22,116 nucleotides of DNA from an uncultured Eubacterium sp. (GCA_910580075.1 CAJTVR010000081.1:1-22116), one strand, 5' to 3'; positions 6,157 to 14,127 are shown, counted from the first letter of the stretch. A program made the numbers and translations. The notes: generated from the letters alone by a model not told the origin.

Positions 6157-7971
6157 ATGCACCCTGCCACTTACCAGCAAAAACATGAAGACTGTGAAAA
6201 ACAGTTGCAGAAAACTTCAGAAGCCTGCAGCAGAATTATCTTCTGGCGCGGCATTACTTCTGTCTGCGCCATTCTTTTATTCTGTACTGGCTTCAGTCAG
6301 AAAAATCTTTTACTCTTGCTATGCGGTGCTGCTGCCCTGACCGTCTTCCTGCTGTTCGTCCACCGCCACGGCCAGCTGAAATCAGCACTGGACGATCTTG
6401 CATGCCGCAGGGATGTGCTGGCAGACTATCTCGCACGTTACAGCGACAGCTGGAAAAATTTCCCTCTGACCGGAGAACGGTATTTAGACGGCACCCCGGA
6501 ACCGGCGGACCTGGATATATTTGGAAAAAATTCCCTGTACCAGTATATCTGCACAGCCGGAACCATACAGGGACAGGACATCCTGGCCGGCTGGCTGAGA
6601 AGCAGTGAAAAAAATCCTGCCCAGATCAAAGAACGCCAGAAAGCTGCTGCAGAACTGGCAGCTCAGCCAGCCTTTTGCACAGAGTTTGAAACAGCTGCCA
6701 GAAAACTGAGAGACATTCCTTATGCTGAAGCGCAAAAAACAATGGAGCATCTGTTTTGCTCCACAGACAGCTGTATCCGTTTTCGTTCCGTACGTAAAAC
6801 TGCTGCCTGGCTCCTTCCCTTCCTTACGGTTTTGTTTCTGGTTTTTACTATACTTGGATTTCAAAGATCCCTGTTCCTGCCCTGCTTTTCCTTTTTAATA
6901 TCCTTACAGCTGCTGCTGTGTCTTGCCGGATATCAGAAAATCAGCCGCCTGCTCGTTCCTGCTTACAAAATGAACGAGTCTGTAAGGCCATATCAGAAAC
7001 TAATCAAAGCGCTGGAAGAAGCATCTTTTTCCTGCGATTATCTTAGGAATATACAGCATACGCTTACAGACGGAGCAAGTGCTTTAAAAGCGTTCAGGGA
7101 ACTGGAAGCCATTACGGAATCTGTGATTGTCCGAAAAAACCTGTTTGCATTTGTGATGTATAACTCCTTGTTTTTATACGACTGGCACTGCACAGAGCGG
7201 TATATCCGATGGAAAGAAAACTATCAAAAGAGCATCCGATCCTGGCTGGAAGCAGCCGGAACAGCCGAGGCCCTGATCAGTCTCTGCGTCATATACCATG
7301 TAAAAGCAGTCCATACCCTGCCAGAAATTAAAACCGATACTCTGCCGCACCCTGTATTTTCGGCTGAAGAATTAAGCCACCCGCTATTAAAAGAATCCGA
7401 TGCTGTAGGAAATGATTTTGCAATGACACACCGCACCTGCATTATCACCGGTTCCAATATGTCTGGAAAAACAACTTTTATGCGCAGTATCGGTGTAAAT
7501 TTAATCCTTGCATATGCCGGAGGATTTTGTACCGCTAAAAGCCTTGCCGTTTCTCCGATGGAATTGTGCACTTCCATGCGGGTACAGGATAATGTAAGTG
7601 AAGGCATCTCCACTTTTTATGCCGAACTGCTGCGCATCAAGAGGATGACTGATATCGGAAAAAAACAGGTTCCCATGATAGCACTTATTGATGAAATTTA
7701 CAAAGGAACCAATTCCAGAGACAGAATATATGCTGCAGGAGAAACCGTCAGAAAACTGTCACAGCCTTACGCTTTCACCATACTCACGACTCATGATTTC
7801 GAACTGTGCGACCTGGAAAACTCCAGTGAAACGGACGCTGAAAATTATTATTTTGAAGAGCATTATGAACAAAATCAGATTCTATTTGATTATAAAATCA
7901 GAAAAGGACGCAGCACATCGTCAAACGCACGTTATCTGCTGCGCATGGCAGGAATTCTGCCAGATGAATGA
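6157..7971 (+). CDS. Membrane-anchored MutS-family ATPase
   Basis: This 604-residue protein has a C-terminal MutS ATPase domain: Walker A GSNMSGKTT (432-440), a stretch through VQDNVSEGISTF (about 476-487), Walker B IALIDEI (508-514), GTNSRDR (517-523) and TTHD (544-547). The N-terminal half has four predicted membrane segments in two pairs, about 27-47 and 50-68, then 217-234 and 239-257. Residues 265-400 look like the helical core and clamp region. It lacks the mismatch-recognition domain with the Phe-X-Glu motif of MutS1 and the Smr nuclease of MutS2, so a normal mismatch repair role is unlikely. It belongs to the poorly studied MutS-related membrane proteins. It stands alone, with its own promoter, and its stop lies within its terminator hairpin. 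Confidence 0.9.
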   Translation: MHPATYQQKHEDCEKQLQKTSEACSRIIFWRGITSVCAILLFCTGFSQKNLLLLLCGAAALTVFLLFVHRHGQLKSALDDLACRRDVLADYLARYSDSWKNFPLTGERYLDGTPEPADLDIFGKNSLYQYICTAGTIQGQDILAGWLRSSEKNPAQIKERQKAAAELAAQPAFCTEFETAARKLRDIPYAEAQKTMEHLFCSTDSCIRFRSVRKTAAWLLPFLTVLFLVFTILGFQRSLFLPCFSFLISLQLLLCLAGYQKISRLLVPAYKMNESVRPYQKLIKALEEASFSCDYLRNIQHTLTDGASALKAFRELEAITESVIVRKNLFAFVMYNSLFLYDWHCTERYIRWKENYQKSIRSWLEAAGTAEALISLCVIYHVKAVHTLPEIKTDTLPHPVFSAEELSHPLLKESDAVGNDFAMTHRTCIITGSNMSGKTTFMRSIGVNLILAYAGGFCTAKSLAVSPMELCTSMRVQDNVSEGISTFYAELLRIKRMTDIGKKQVPMIALIDEIYKGTNSRDRIYAAGETVRKLSQPYAFTILTTHDFELCDLENSSETDAENYYFEEHYEQNQILFDYKIRKGRSTSSNARYLLRMAGILPDE

Positions 7972-7994
7972 ATGGATTCTGGCAGAATGTTTTT
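7954..7994 (+). terminator. Terminator overlapping the end of the MutS-like gene
   Basis: An 11-base-pair stem ATTCTGCCAGA (7954-7964) / TCTGGCAGAAT (7978-7988) is followed by GTTTTTG. The left arm encodes the last residues of the protein and the stop TGA (7969-7971) lies in the loop, so coding sequence and terminator overlap. Confidence 0.8.
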
Positions 7995-8073
7995 GTATTC
8001 TTCCATAACCTGAATCACCAGCCAGAGTATATTTTGATAATACTTTCTGTAAAATGTGCTCTGCAGTCTGCAG

Positions 8074-8137
8074 AAAATTCATCCCGGATTTATGCGGCAT
8101 ATCGGACTATGCTGATTAGATCAGGGATGAATTTTTT
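8074..8137. terminator. Probable terminator downstream of the LoaP-like gene
   Basis: The 12-base arms AAAATTCATCCC (8074-8085) and GGGATGAATTTT (8124-8135) enclose a 38-base loop that has a smaller inner stem. T runs follow on both strands (TTTTTT on +, TTTT on -). It lies 50 bases past the stop of the minus strand LoaP-like gene and faces the MutS-like gene, so it may insulate both. Confidence 0.6.
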
Positions 8138-8186
8138 GCATAGCGGGCAGTACAGATTGGGAAATGTTTCGTTCAGATATATAATG

Positions 8187-8948
8187 TTACACTTTACACA
8201 CATCTTCTGCCGGCACTTCCACCGACACATCCTGCCCAAACAGATGCACCCCGATTTCCACAACTCCTTTTCCTACTCTCCAGACAATCCCGTCCATTCC
8301 ATCCATTGAGCCGGACGTTACTTTCACCAGATCTCCTGTCTTAAATGCACTTTCCTGTTCCGGTTCAGGCATCTGAGTCTCATAAAGTTCCGGCACGCGC
8401 ACCGGTGCTTCCACTTTGCCGTAAGCTAACTCCTGCTCAATATCTTCTTTTAGAATAATGCCAAGTGCTGCCGTCTTTTCCTCTCCCAGCAGTTCAAACC
8501 GGATAATCGCATACCGCTTCTTAAACTGATATCTCACAACCTGTCCCATATAATTATGCAAAGGCCCGGATACACGGTACACATGCCCGTTTCTGTCTTT
8601 TTCCACATAAGAAAGCCTGGCAATCCCCTCGTCTTTTAAAAGTTCGCCGAAAAAAGCCTCCTCCTGCGCCCTGAGCGGAACAAAACCAAAGTCCCCGTCC
8701 GAAAGCAGTTTCACCATTGCCGGAATATGCTTTAATTCCAAAAAAAGCCCGTCCGGATCATCTGTAACGATAAATACATAGCCCGGAAACAGCCGCTCTA
8801 CATGAACAATGCTTTTCTGCTGTTTTCTCCAGACCCTTTCATAGTAGGCAATAAAACAGTTTTCGTAAAGACTGGAAGGAATGGTTTTCTTTACCATGTC
8901 CACAAGTGCTTCCTCCCTGCCAGTCATGGTCTGCAATACGTACCACAT
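8187..8948 (-). CDS. loaP: LoaP-like NusG paralogue (processive antiterminator) with two KOW domains
   Basis: NusG-family proteins bind RNA polymerase; LoaP members promote read-through of terminators in long polysaccharide or secondary-metabolite operons. The N-terminal NGN domain (about 1-105) starts MWYVLQTMTGREE and has LFPGYVFIVTDD (53-64). A first KOW-like domain (about 122-168) has VSGPLHNYMGQVV and KKRYAIIRFELLG, which fits LoaP. An acidic, Pro-containing linker (about 170-201) leads to a second KOW (202-252), FKTGDLVKVTSGSMDGMDG followed by LFGQDVSVEV, which looks like canonical NusG. LoaP proteins as I know them are about 170-180 residues, so this 253-residue form is long. The start has AAGGAGG nearby. 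It lies at the 3' side of the polysaccharide genes, not at their 5' end. The LoaP assignment is an inference; membership of the NusG family is firm. Confidence 0.82.
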   Translation of the reverse strand: MWYVLQTMTGREEALVDMVKKTIPSSLYENCFIAYYERVWRKQQKSIVHVERLFPGYVFIVTDDPDGLFLELKHIPAMVKLLSDGDFGFVPLRAQEEAFFGELLKDEGIARLSYVEKDRNGHVYRVSGPLHNYMGQVVRYQFKKRYAIIRFELLGEEKTAALGIILKEDIEQELAYGKVEAPVRVPELYETQMPEPEQESAFKTGDLVKVTSGSMDGMDGIVWRVGKGVVEIGVHLFGQDVSVEVPAEDVCKV

Positions 8949-8999
8949 AAAATGCCTCCTTAACAGAATGTAATTTTGCCTGATTTGCCTCCTGTAAAT

Positions 9000-9028
9000 A
9001 GTAGCATATTTCAGTCCTGAATGCTACT
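9000..9028 (-). promoter_or_regulatory. Bulged hairpin in the leader of the LoaP-like gene
   Basis: On the minus strand the sequence AGTAGCATTCA, then GGAC, then TGAA, ATA and TGCTACT can form an 11-base-pair stem with a GGAC loop and a three-base bulge. No T run follows, so it is not an ordinary terminator. It is followed by two AGGAGGCA sites, one at about 8986-8993 without a start codon and one at about 8951-8958 that serves the gene. LoaP is known to recognise an RNA hairpin in leader regions; a link here is speculation. Confidence 0.35.
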
Positions 9029-9061
9029 GTTATTGTAAAGGGCATTTTTCTGTTTTACTGT

Positions 9062-9993
9062 CTAAGACTTTTTCACTTGTTGTGTACACAGTACAATTTC
9101 CGGCCGGATCGGACAGCCTCCCATGCATAAGCTTCTTTTTTTACAGTCTGTGCATGCATTTCTCAGATAATTTCGAAAAGTTTCGAATTCGACACTTTCC
9201 CATGCTTCTTTTATAGAACATTTCCGTAAGTCAACTGCCCACTTTTTCTCCTGATTGTCAAAGCTGCACGGCATCATTTTCATGTCTGCAGAAATATACG
9301 CAGACCATCTTCCTGCTTCACAGGTATCCAGACTGTCCATATCTATATTTCCAGGCTGATTCACAAGTGCCGGAACTGTACAGGAATCAAATCCAATTTT
9401 ATACTTCAGACTGCCTTTTCCAATATATTCTATTAATTTCTTAAAATCTCTGTTATCAGCTGTCACCACTTTATCAGATTCCCCCAGTCCGACTGGTTTA
9501 TGCAGCAAAAAGATTACCGCATTCACTCCCTTTGGGAATCTTCCATTTTGCAGATTATCGAACGCTTCTGAAATACTGTCCCTGCTTAATACATAGTGAA
9601 TGTTGGTCCTGACCCTGGCTTCGAGCAGCATATTGAGCGCACGGATTGTATAATTGCTCCGATACCAGCTGACAGCCGCCGCTCCGCAGTATTCCCTGCA
9701 AAGCAATGCTGTCTCTTTCGTCATCCCAAACCCGGAAGTTGTAAAATTGGGAACAATTTTATTCTGCCTGCACACCTCTAAAATCTCCGCAAAATTTTCA
9801 TGCTGGTCAGGATCTCCACACCCGCCTAAAGCAAACTGATAAGTCTAATACCAACGTCCAAAAGCTCCGGGAACGAAGACATAAACGGCTCCTGTCCTGT
9901 TTCCTTTCCATGCCTTAAAATTCCCGTACGGATATATTTCCCCGACTGGCCGTCAAACATGGAAATGAATTCCTTCTCTTTTCGTATCTTCAT
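9062..9993 (-). pseudogene. Radical SAM/SPASM protein gene broken by an internal deletion
   Basis: The gene opens at an ATG at 9991-9993 behind TAGGAGCC and reads MKIRKEKEFISMFDGQSG to PELLDVGI. It then meets a TAG stop at 9826-9828 in this frame. Downstream, the +1-shifted frame (from about 9844) reads QFALGGCGDPDQHENF and runs to 9062. It ends in a SPASM-type cysteine cluster: C.AGRWSAYISADMKMMPC, then CTDCKKRSLCMGGC. The two parts belong to one family of radical SAM/SPASM proteins. The piece between them, which in intact relatives carries the cluster-binding cysteines, is missing and the junction shifts the frame. A deletion of roughly 100-150 bases near 9840-9850 explains this. Without the radical SAM cysteines no radical chemistry is possible. 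It follows the FVTNSSSSF gene by nine bases. Confidence 0.82.
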
Positions 9994-10002
9994 GCCTGGC
10001 TC

Positions 10003-10383
10003 CTAATAAGAAAGGTCATCGTCAATTGGAGTAAATTCATTGTCACCGTTTTCCTGCATGATTTTCCAGATATCTTCAAACATTCCTACATATGCATATT
10101 CACATTCTTCATAGGAAACACACCCTTCATAGATGGACTTTCCTTCTTTCAGCATCTGCCGCACTTCCTTCTGCTTCTCCTGAGCATCCTCGAATGTATA
10201 ATCTTTCTGAAATACTTTTTGTATTTCATCTTCTGTGCTTTCCGGTGTCAGCACTGCCACTCCAAAAAAATGATTCTCTACGTACCGAAGCACAGCTTCT
10301 TTCTGCCTGTCATTCATGCCTGGCTTACGTGCAAGAATAAAACTGCTGCTTGAATTTGTAACAAAATCGTTCCTGATTTTCAT
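10003..10383 (-). CDS. Hypothetical protein with N-terminal FVTNSSSSF signature
   Basis: This 126-residue acidic protein begins MKIRNDFVTNSSSSFILAR. An opening of the type M-K-x-R-x-x-F-V-(S/T)-N-S-S-S-S-(S)-F is, to my knowledge, shared by many otherwise unrelated small bacterial and phage proteins, with no agreed function. The rest is charged and partly helical (residues 23-85), followed by YEGCVSYEECEYAYVGMFEDIW (split here by no known domain) and an acidic end, DNEFTPIDDDLSY. It has an excellent ribosome binding site (AGGAGG) and its own promoter. Its stop is nine bases from the start of the broken radical SAM gene, so the two were one operon. It could be a substrate or partner of that enzyme, which is inference. 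No signal peptide or membrane segment is seen. Confidence 0.85.
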   Translation of the reverse strand: MKIRNDFVTNSSSSFILARKPGMNDRQKEAVLRYVENHFFGVAVLTPESTEDEIQKVFQKDYTFEDAQEKQKEVRQMLKEGKSIYEGCVSYEECEYAYVGMFEDIWKIMQENGDNEFTPIDDDLSY

Positions 10384-10417
10384 ATATAAATCCTCCTATA
10401 AATCTGATATATATATG

Positions 10418-10446
10418 ATTTTACATGAACATCTGCTTTCTGTCAT
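10418..10446 (-). promoter_or_regulatory. Promoter of the FVTNSSSSF/radical SAM cassette
   Basis: On the minus strand ATGACA (10441-10446) and TAAAAT (10418-10423) are spaced by exactly 17 bases, each five of six matches to consensus. The AGGAGG site (about 10391-10397) and the ATG at 10383 follow. It suggests that the cassette is transcribed independently of the polysaccharide operon. No terminator is visible between capG and this promoter. Confidence 0.6.
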
Positions 10447-10490
10447 TGAACGTATAGTTTAATATTTCAGTCATCATTCCGCCGTTCCAT

Positions 10491-11687
10491 TTATTCCGTT
10501 TTACGCCACACAAACTGATTCACCTGCTCCATATACGACTGTATGATTTTCACAGTCTTAACACTGACATTCGTATCCGTATAATCCGGCACAGGAATAC
10601 CGTAATCTCCGTTTCTGTTCATTGCCACAGCCAGCTCCACCGCCTGCAGCAGACCTTCTGTACGGATGCCGGACAGTATGAAACATCCTTTGTCCATTGC
10701 TTCCGGACGTTCTGTCGATGTCCGGATACACACGGCAGGAAACGGCCTGCCTTCCATTGTAAAAAAACTGCTCTCTTCCGGCAGCGTTCCGGAATCGGAA
10801 ATCACACAAAACGCATACACCTGCAGACAGTTGTAATCATGAAAACCCAGCGGCTCGTGGGCGCATACACGGCGGTCGAGCTTAAATTCCGACTGTTCCA
10901 GCCTCTTGCGGCTCCTCGGATGACACGAATATAAAACCGGCATATCATATTTTTCTGCTGCTGCATTCACCGCCTGAAACAGGGAAATAAAATTCTTTTC
11001 CGTATCAATATTTTCTTCCCGGTGGGCTGACAAAAGAATATATTTCTGCTTCTCTATATTCATCCCCGTCTCAGCACTGAGCCTCTTATGAATATCCGAA
11101 TTTAAAATATCCTCCAGATGATTCTTTAATACTTCCGCCATCGGGGAACCCGTCACAAACGTTCTTTCCGCCGCAAGCCCGCATGCCGCCAGATTTCTGC
11201 GGGCATGTTCGGAATAGGCCATGTTTACATCCGAAATAATATCCACAATTTTCCTGTTTGTTTCTTCCGGCAGACACTCGTCTTTGCATCGGTTGCCTGC
11301 TTCCATGTGAAAAACCGGAATATGAAGCCTCTTGGCTCCGATCACAGAAAGACAGGAGTTTGTATCTCCAAGAACCAGCACAGCATCCGGCTTTAATTCC
11401 GACATCATCCTGTATGACTTTTCAATAATATTTCCCATCGTGCTTCCCAGGTCACTGCACGCTGCATCCATATAGATTTCCGGCTCTTCCAGCCCAAGAT
11501 CTTTAAAAAACACCCCGTTCAGGCTGTAATCATAATTTTGTCCCGTATGGGCCAAAATTGTGTCAAAGTACATGCGGCACCTGCTGATGACTGCCGAAAG
11601 CCTTATAATCTCCGGCCTGGTTCCTATGATAATCAGAAGTTTCAGTGTTCCGTTGTTTTTCCATTCCGCTTTTTTCATTTTCCGCAT
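10491..11687 (-). CDS. capG: UDP-sugar C2-epimerase of the UDP-L-FucNAc pathway
   Basis: CapG/FnlC/WbjD-type enzymes perform the last step to UDP-N-acetyl-L-fucosamine by C2 epimerisation of UDP-2-acetamido-2,6-dideoxy-L-talose. They belong to the non-hydrolysing UDP-GlcNAc 2-epimerase fold. Visible: IGTRPEIIRLSAV (21-33), LVLGDTNSCLSV, HMEAGNRCKDECLPEETNR, LLSAHREENID, YSCHPRSRKRLE and SDSGTLPEESSF. The 398-residue length fits the family. The start ATG overlaps the end of capF by 13 bases, with GAAAGG about nine bases upstream; internal ATG codons (residue 4) are possible. The function is assigned from order: capE-capF-capG is the conserved triplet. Taken alone, the fold could also act on UDP-GlcNAc or on the diacetamido-uronate made by its neighbours. 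Confidence 0.9.
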   Translation of the reverse strand: MRKMKKAEWKNNGTLKLLIIIGTRPEIIRLSAVISRCRMYFDTILAHTGQNYDYSLNGVFFKDLGLEEPEIYMDAACSDLGSTMGNIIEKSYRMMSELKPDAVLVLGDTNSCLSVIGAKRLHIPVFHMEAGNRCKDECLPEETNRKIVDIISDVNMAYSEHARRNLAACGLAAERTFVTGSPMAEVLKNHLEDILNSDIHKRLSAETGMNIEKQKYILLSAHREENIDTEKNFISLFQAVNAAAEKYDMPVLYSCHPRSRKRLEQSEFKLDRRVCAHEPLGFHDYNCLQVYAFCVISDSGTLPEESSFFTMEGRPFPAVCIRTSTERPEAMDKGCFILSGIRTEGLLQAVELAVAMNRNGDYGIPVPDYTDTNVSVKTVKIIQSYMEQVNQFVWRKTE

Positions 11688-12934
11688 ACCATGCTGCCTT
11701 TCTCTAAATCCGGGATCACAGGCTCATAAAACGTATCCGGATATTTTTCATCAAATTTTTCATTTGCCCACATGACCGTCACAAGATTCTCCGTTTCTGA
11801 CAGATTGATAATATGATGCGTATATCCCGGCAGAATCTGAACTGCCTTCATCTGGTCTCCGTTAACCTCAAATTCTAACACAGGAAACTCTCTTCCTGTT
11901 TCCGGGTTCATGCCGATTCTGCGCTCCCGGATCAGCCCGCGGCCCGAAACCACCATAAATATTTCCCACTTTGAATTGTGCCAGTGCTGCCCCCTCGTTA
12001 TTCCCGGCCTGGCAACATTGATACTGACCTGGCCGCAGTTCAATGTACGGACCAGCTCGGTAAAATTTCCCCTGCTATCCACATTTGATCTGAAATCATA
12101 GGAAATTTTAGACGGCGGCAGATAAGACAGATACGTACTGCAGAGTTTTTTTGCAAAAGAACCAGGCGGCATTTCAGGCACATAAAGTGCTGACGATATT
12201 TCCTTAAACGACTGCAGCAAAGATACAATTTCCCCCAATGATGCATGATGTGTTACAGGCACATAGCAGTAGCGGCCAGCATCATCTGCCAGCACATCCA
12301 GCCCGTCGTAATTACAGCGGTGCACTTTTCCTTCCAGGGCGTCCAGCATTTCACAAACCAGATCGTCAATATAAACAAGGTCCAGTACCGTATCCGGGTC
12401 ATGGACACTGTACGCAAGGCCATTTGCTGCCGCATGACAGAACGTAGCGACTGCTGAGTTATAATTAGGCCTGCACCATTTGCCAAACAGATTTGGAAAC
12501 CGGTAGACAAATACTTTTGCGCCTGTATCTGCAGCATATTTAAATAACATCTCTTCTCCCGCCAGTTTGCTCTTTCCGTATTCCGAATCAGCAAAACGTC
12601 CTGTCAGCGATGCCTGTATAGAGCTTGAAAACATAACCGGACATCTGTTTCCATATTTTTTGAGTGTCTCAAGAAGTTCCGATGTAAAACCATAATTTCC
12701 CTGCATAAATTCCGCTGCTTCTTTCGGCCGGTTAACTCCGGCAAGATGAAATACAAAATCACAGTGTCTGCAGGCTGCATCCAATTCCTCTCTGGCAGAC
12801 TCCCGATCATAACTGTATATCTTTGTAATATTCAGATCCGGTCTCGTTTGGTTCTTCCCGTCCCGTATCGCTTTTAAGTTCCAGACAAGATTTCTTCCAG
12901 TAAAACCATCTGCTCCTGTTACCAGTATGTTCAT
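11675..12934 (-). CDS. capF: Bifunctional SDR/cupin reductase of the UDP-L-FucNAc pathway
   Basis: CapF/FnlB/WbjC reduces the 4-keto sugar made by CapE, using NADPH. The N-terminal SDR domain has VTGADGFTGRNL (5-16), FHLAGVNRP (62-70), SSSIQ (103-107) and YGKSK (119-123). RFPNLFGKWCRPNYNSAVA (145-163) is characteristic of CapF. The C-terminal cupin domain (about 285-405) has RGQHWHNSKWE (314-324) with the metal-binding histidines, GYTHHIINL and MWANEKFD. The protein is 419 residues, against about 370 for S. aureus CapF. The extra length lies mainly in charged loops near residues 22-50 and 341-352 and in the tail after 405. It starts 39 bases after capE and overlaps capG by 13 bases, as in a coupled operon. 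Confidence 0.93.
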   Translation of the reverse strand: MNILVTGADGFTGRNLVWNLKAIRDGKNQTRPDLNITKIYSYDRESAREELDAACRHCDFVFHLAGVNRPKEAAEFMQGNYGFTSELLETLKKYGNRCPVMFSSSIQASLTGRFADSEYGKSKLAGEEMLFKYAADTGAKVFVYRFPNLFGKWCRPNYNSAVATFCHAAANGLAYSVHDPDTVLDLVYIDDLVCEMLDALEGKVHRCNYDGLDVLADDAGRYCYVPVTHHASLGEIVSLLQSFKEISSALYVPEMPPGSFAKKLCSTYLSYLPPSKISYDFRSNVDSRGNFTELVRTLNCGQVSINVARPGITRGQHWHNSKWEIFMVVSGRGLIRERRIGMNPETGREFPVLEFEVNGDQMKAVQILPGYTHHIINLSETENLVTVMWANEKFDEKYPDTFYEPVIPDLEKGSMVCGK

Positions 12935-12973
12935 GCCTTCCCTCTGCTTTCCATATGTATTGCTTTGCTTTTA

Positions 12974-14029
12974 TTAAACCATCCGCTGAGATCTGCATCC
13001 TTTCAGCTGATTCTGCACATAGTCCGTCGTCAGAATTTTTTTTACAGTTTTATCCAAATCCAGATGACGTGTATTATGCGATGTATAAGCCTCTTCTGCT
13101 TCTGTTGTAACTTTCCCTTCGACAAAGTACTTATCATAATTCAGATCCCGGCTGTCCGCACCCACACGGTAATAATTCCCCATATCTTCACAGCGGAGTG
13201 CCTCCTCACGGGTCATCAGCGTTTCATACAGCTTTTCGCCATGGCGTGTTCCTATCACACGGGTTCCGGTATCGCCAAAAAGGCTCTGCACCGCTTTCGC
13301 CAGCACCCCGATTGTACCTGCATCCGACTTTTGTATAAACAGGTCGCCGGGATTTGCGTGCTGAAAGGCAAATACCACTAGATTAACTGCCTCGTCCAGA
13401 TTCATTAAAAACCGTGTCATATCCGGATTGGTAATGGTAACAGGACTGCCTGAACGGATCTGCTCAATAAAAAGAGGAATTACAGAGCCTCTGGAACACA
13501 TTACATTTCCATATCTCGTACAGCAGATCACAGTATTTCCCCGTTCGGCAGCGACCCTCGCATTCGCCCTGACCACATGCTCCATCATCGCTTTCGAAGT
13601 CCCCATTGCATTGACCGGATATGCCGCTTTATCTGTGGACAGACAGACTGCCTTTTTCACACCTGCCTCAATGGCTGCATGCAGCACATGATTTGTACCG
13701 ATGACATTTGTTTCCACAGCTTCCATCGGAAAAAATTCGCAGCTTGGGACCTGCTTTAGAGCCGCTGCATGAAAGACAAAATCCACACCCGGCATTGCAT
13801 CCCGCACGGACTGTGGATCACGGACATTTCCTATATAAAATTTTACTTTCTTTACTTCTTTTGGATAAAACTGCTGCAGTTCATGACGCATATCATCCTG
13901 TTTTTTCTCGTCACGGGAAAAAATACGTATTTCGCCAATATCTGTATGCAGGAAATGCTTTAGTACTGTATGGCCGAAAGACCCTGTTCCTCCTGTAATT
14001 AATAAAGTCGCTCCACTAAATGCGCTCAT
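12974..14029 (-). CDS. capE: UDP-GlcNAc 4,6-dehydratase/epimerase, first enzyme of UDP-L-FucNAc synthesis
   Basis: CapE/FnlA/WbjB converts UDP-GlcNAc by 4,6-dehydration and epimerisation to a 4-keto-6-deoxy intermediate. The Rossmann motif ITGGTGSFG lies at 11-19. Family motifs include FSRDEKKQDDMRHEL (37-51), FHAAALKQVP (86-95) and STDKAAYPVNAMGTSK (131-146). In the last motif Met142 takes the place of the usual SDR catalytic Tyr ahead of Lys146 (M-x-x-x-K), as is characteristic of CapE and in contrast to PseB-type dehydratases. CTRYGNVMCSRGSVIPLF and RHGEKLYETL also fit. The 351-residue length is normal. A GAGGTG site lies eight bases before the ATG. It is the first gene of the capEFG triplet; the 98 bases upstream hold no clear terminator or promoter. 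Confidence 0.95.
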   Translation of the reverse strand: MSAFSGATLLITGGTGSFGHTVLKHFLHTDIGEIRIFSRDEKKQDDMRHELQQFYPKEVKKVKFYIGNVRDPQSVRDAMPGVDFVFHAAALKQVPSCEFFPMEAVETNVIGTNHVLHAAIEAGVKKAVCLSTDKAAYPVNAMGTSKAMMEHVVRANARVAAERGNTVICCTRYGNVMCSRGSVIPLFIEQIRSGSPVTITNPDMTRFLMNLDEAVNLVVFAFQHANPGDLFIQKSDAGTIGVLAKAVQSLFGDTGTRVIGTRHGEKLYETLMTREEALRCEDMGNYYRVGADSRDLNYDKYFVEGKVTTEAEEAYTSHNTRHLDLDKTVKKILTTDYVQNQLKGCRSQRMV

Positions 14030-14127
14030 TTTGCAACACCTCTTCTATATTCATCTGCTCATGCATTGTGACTTAGCTCTGTGGGAATCTCTTAACCTGC
14101 AAATACTCTGTCCCGGCTTCTTAAAGT

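Noticed and set aside
8187..8948. Housekeeping nusG
   Set aside because: The usual secE-nusG-rplK context is missing, the length and first KOW differ, and it lies next to a polysaccharide locus.
12965..13381. Long + strand open frames within capE, and similar ones in cysN, cysD, capF and wbpG
   Set aside because: They lie antisense to well-supported genes, lack ribosome binding sites and give basic, His/Cys-rich translations typical of shadow frames.
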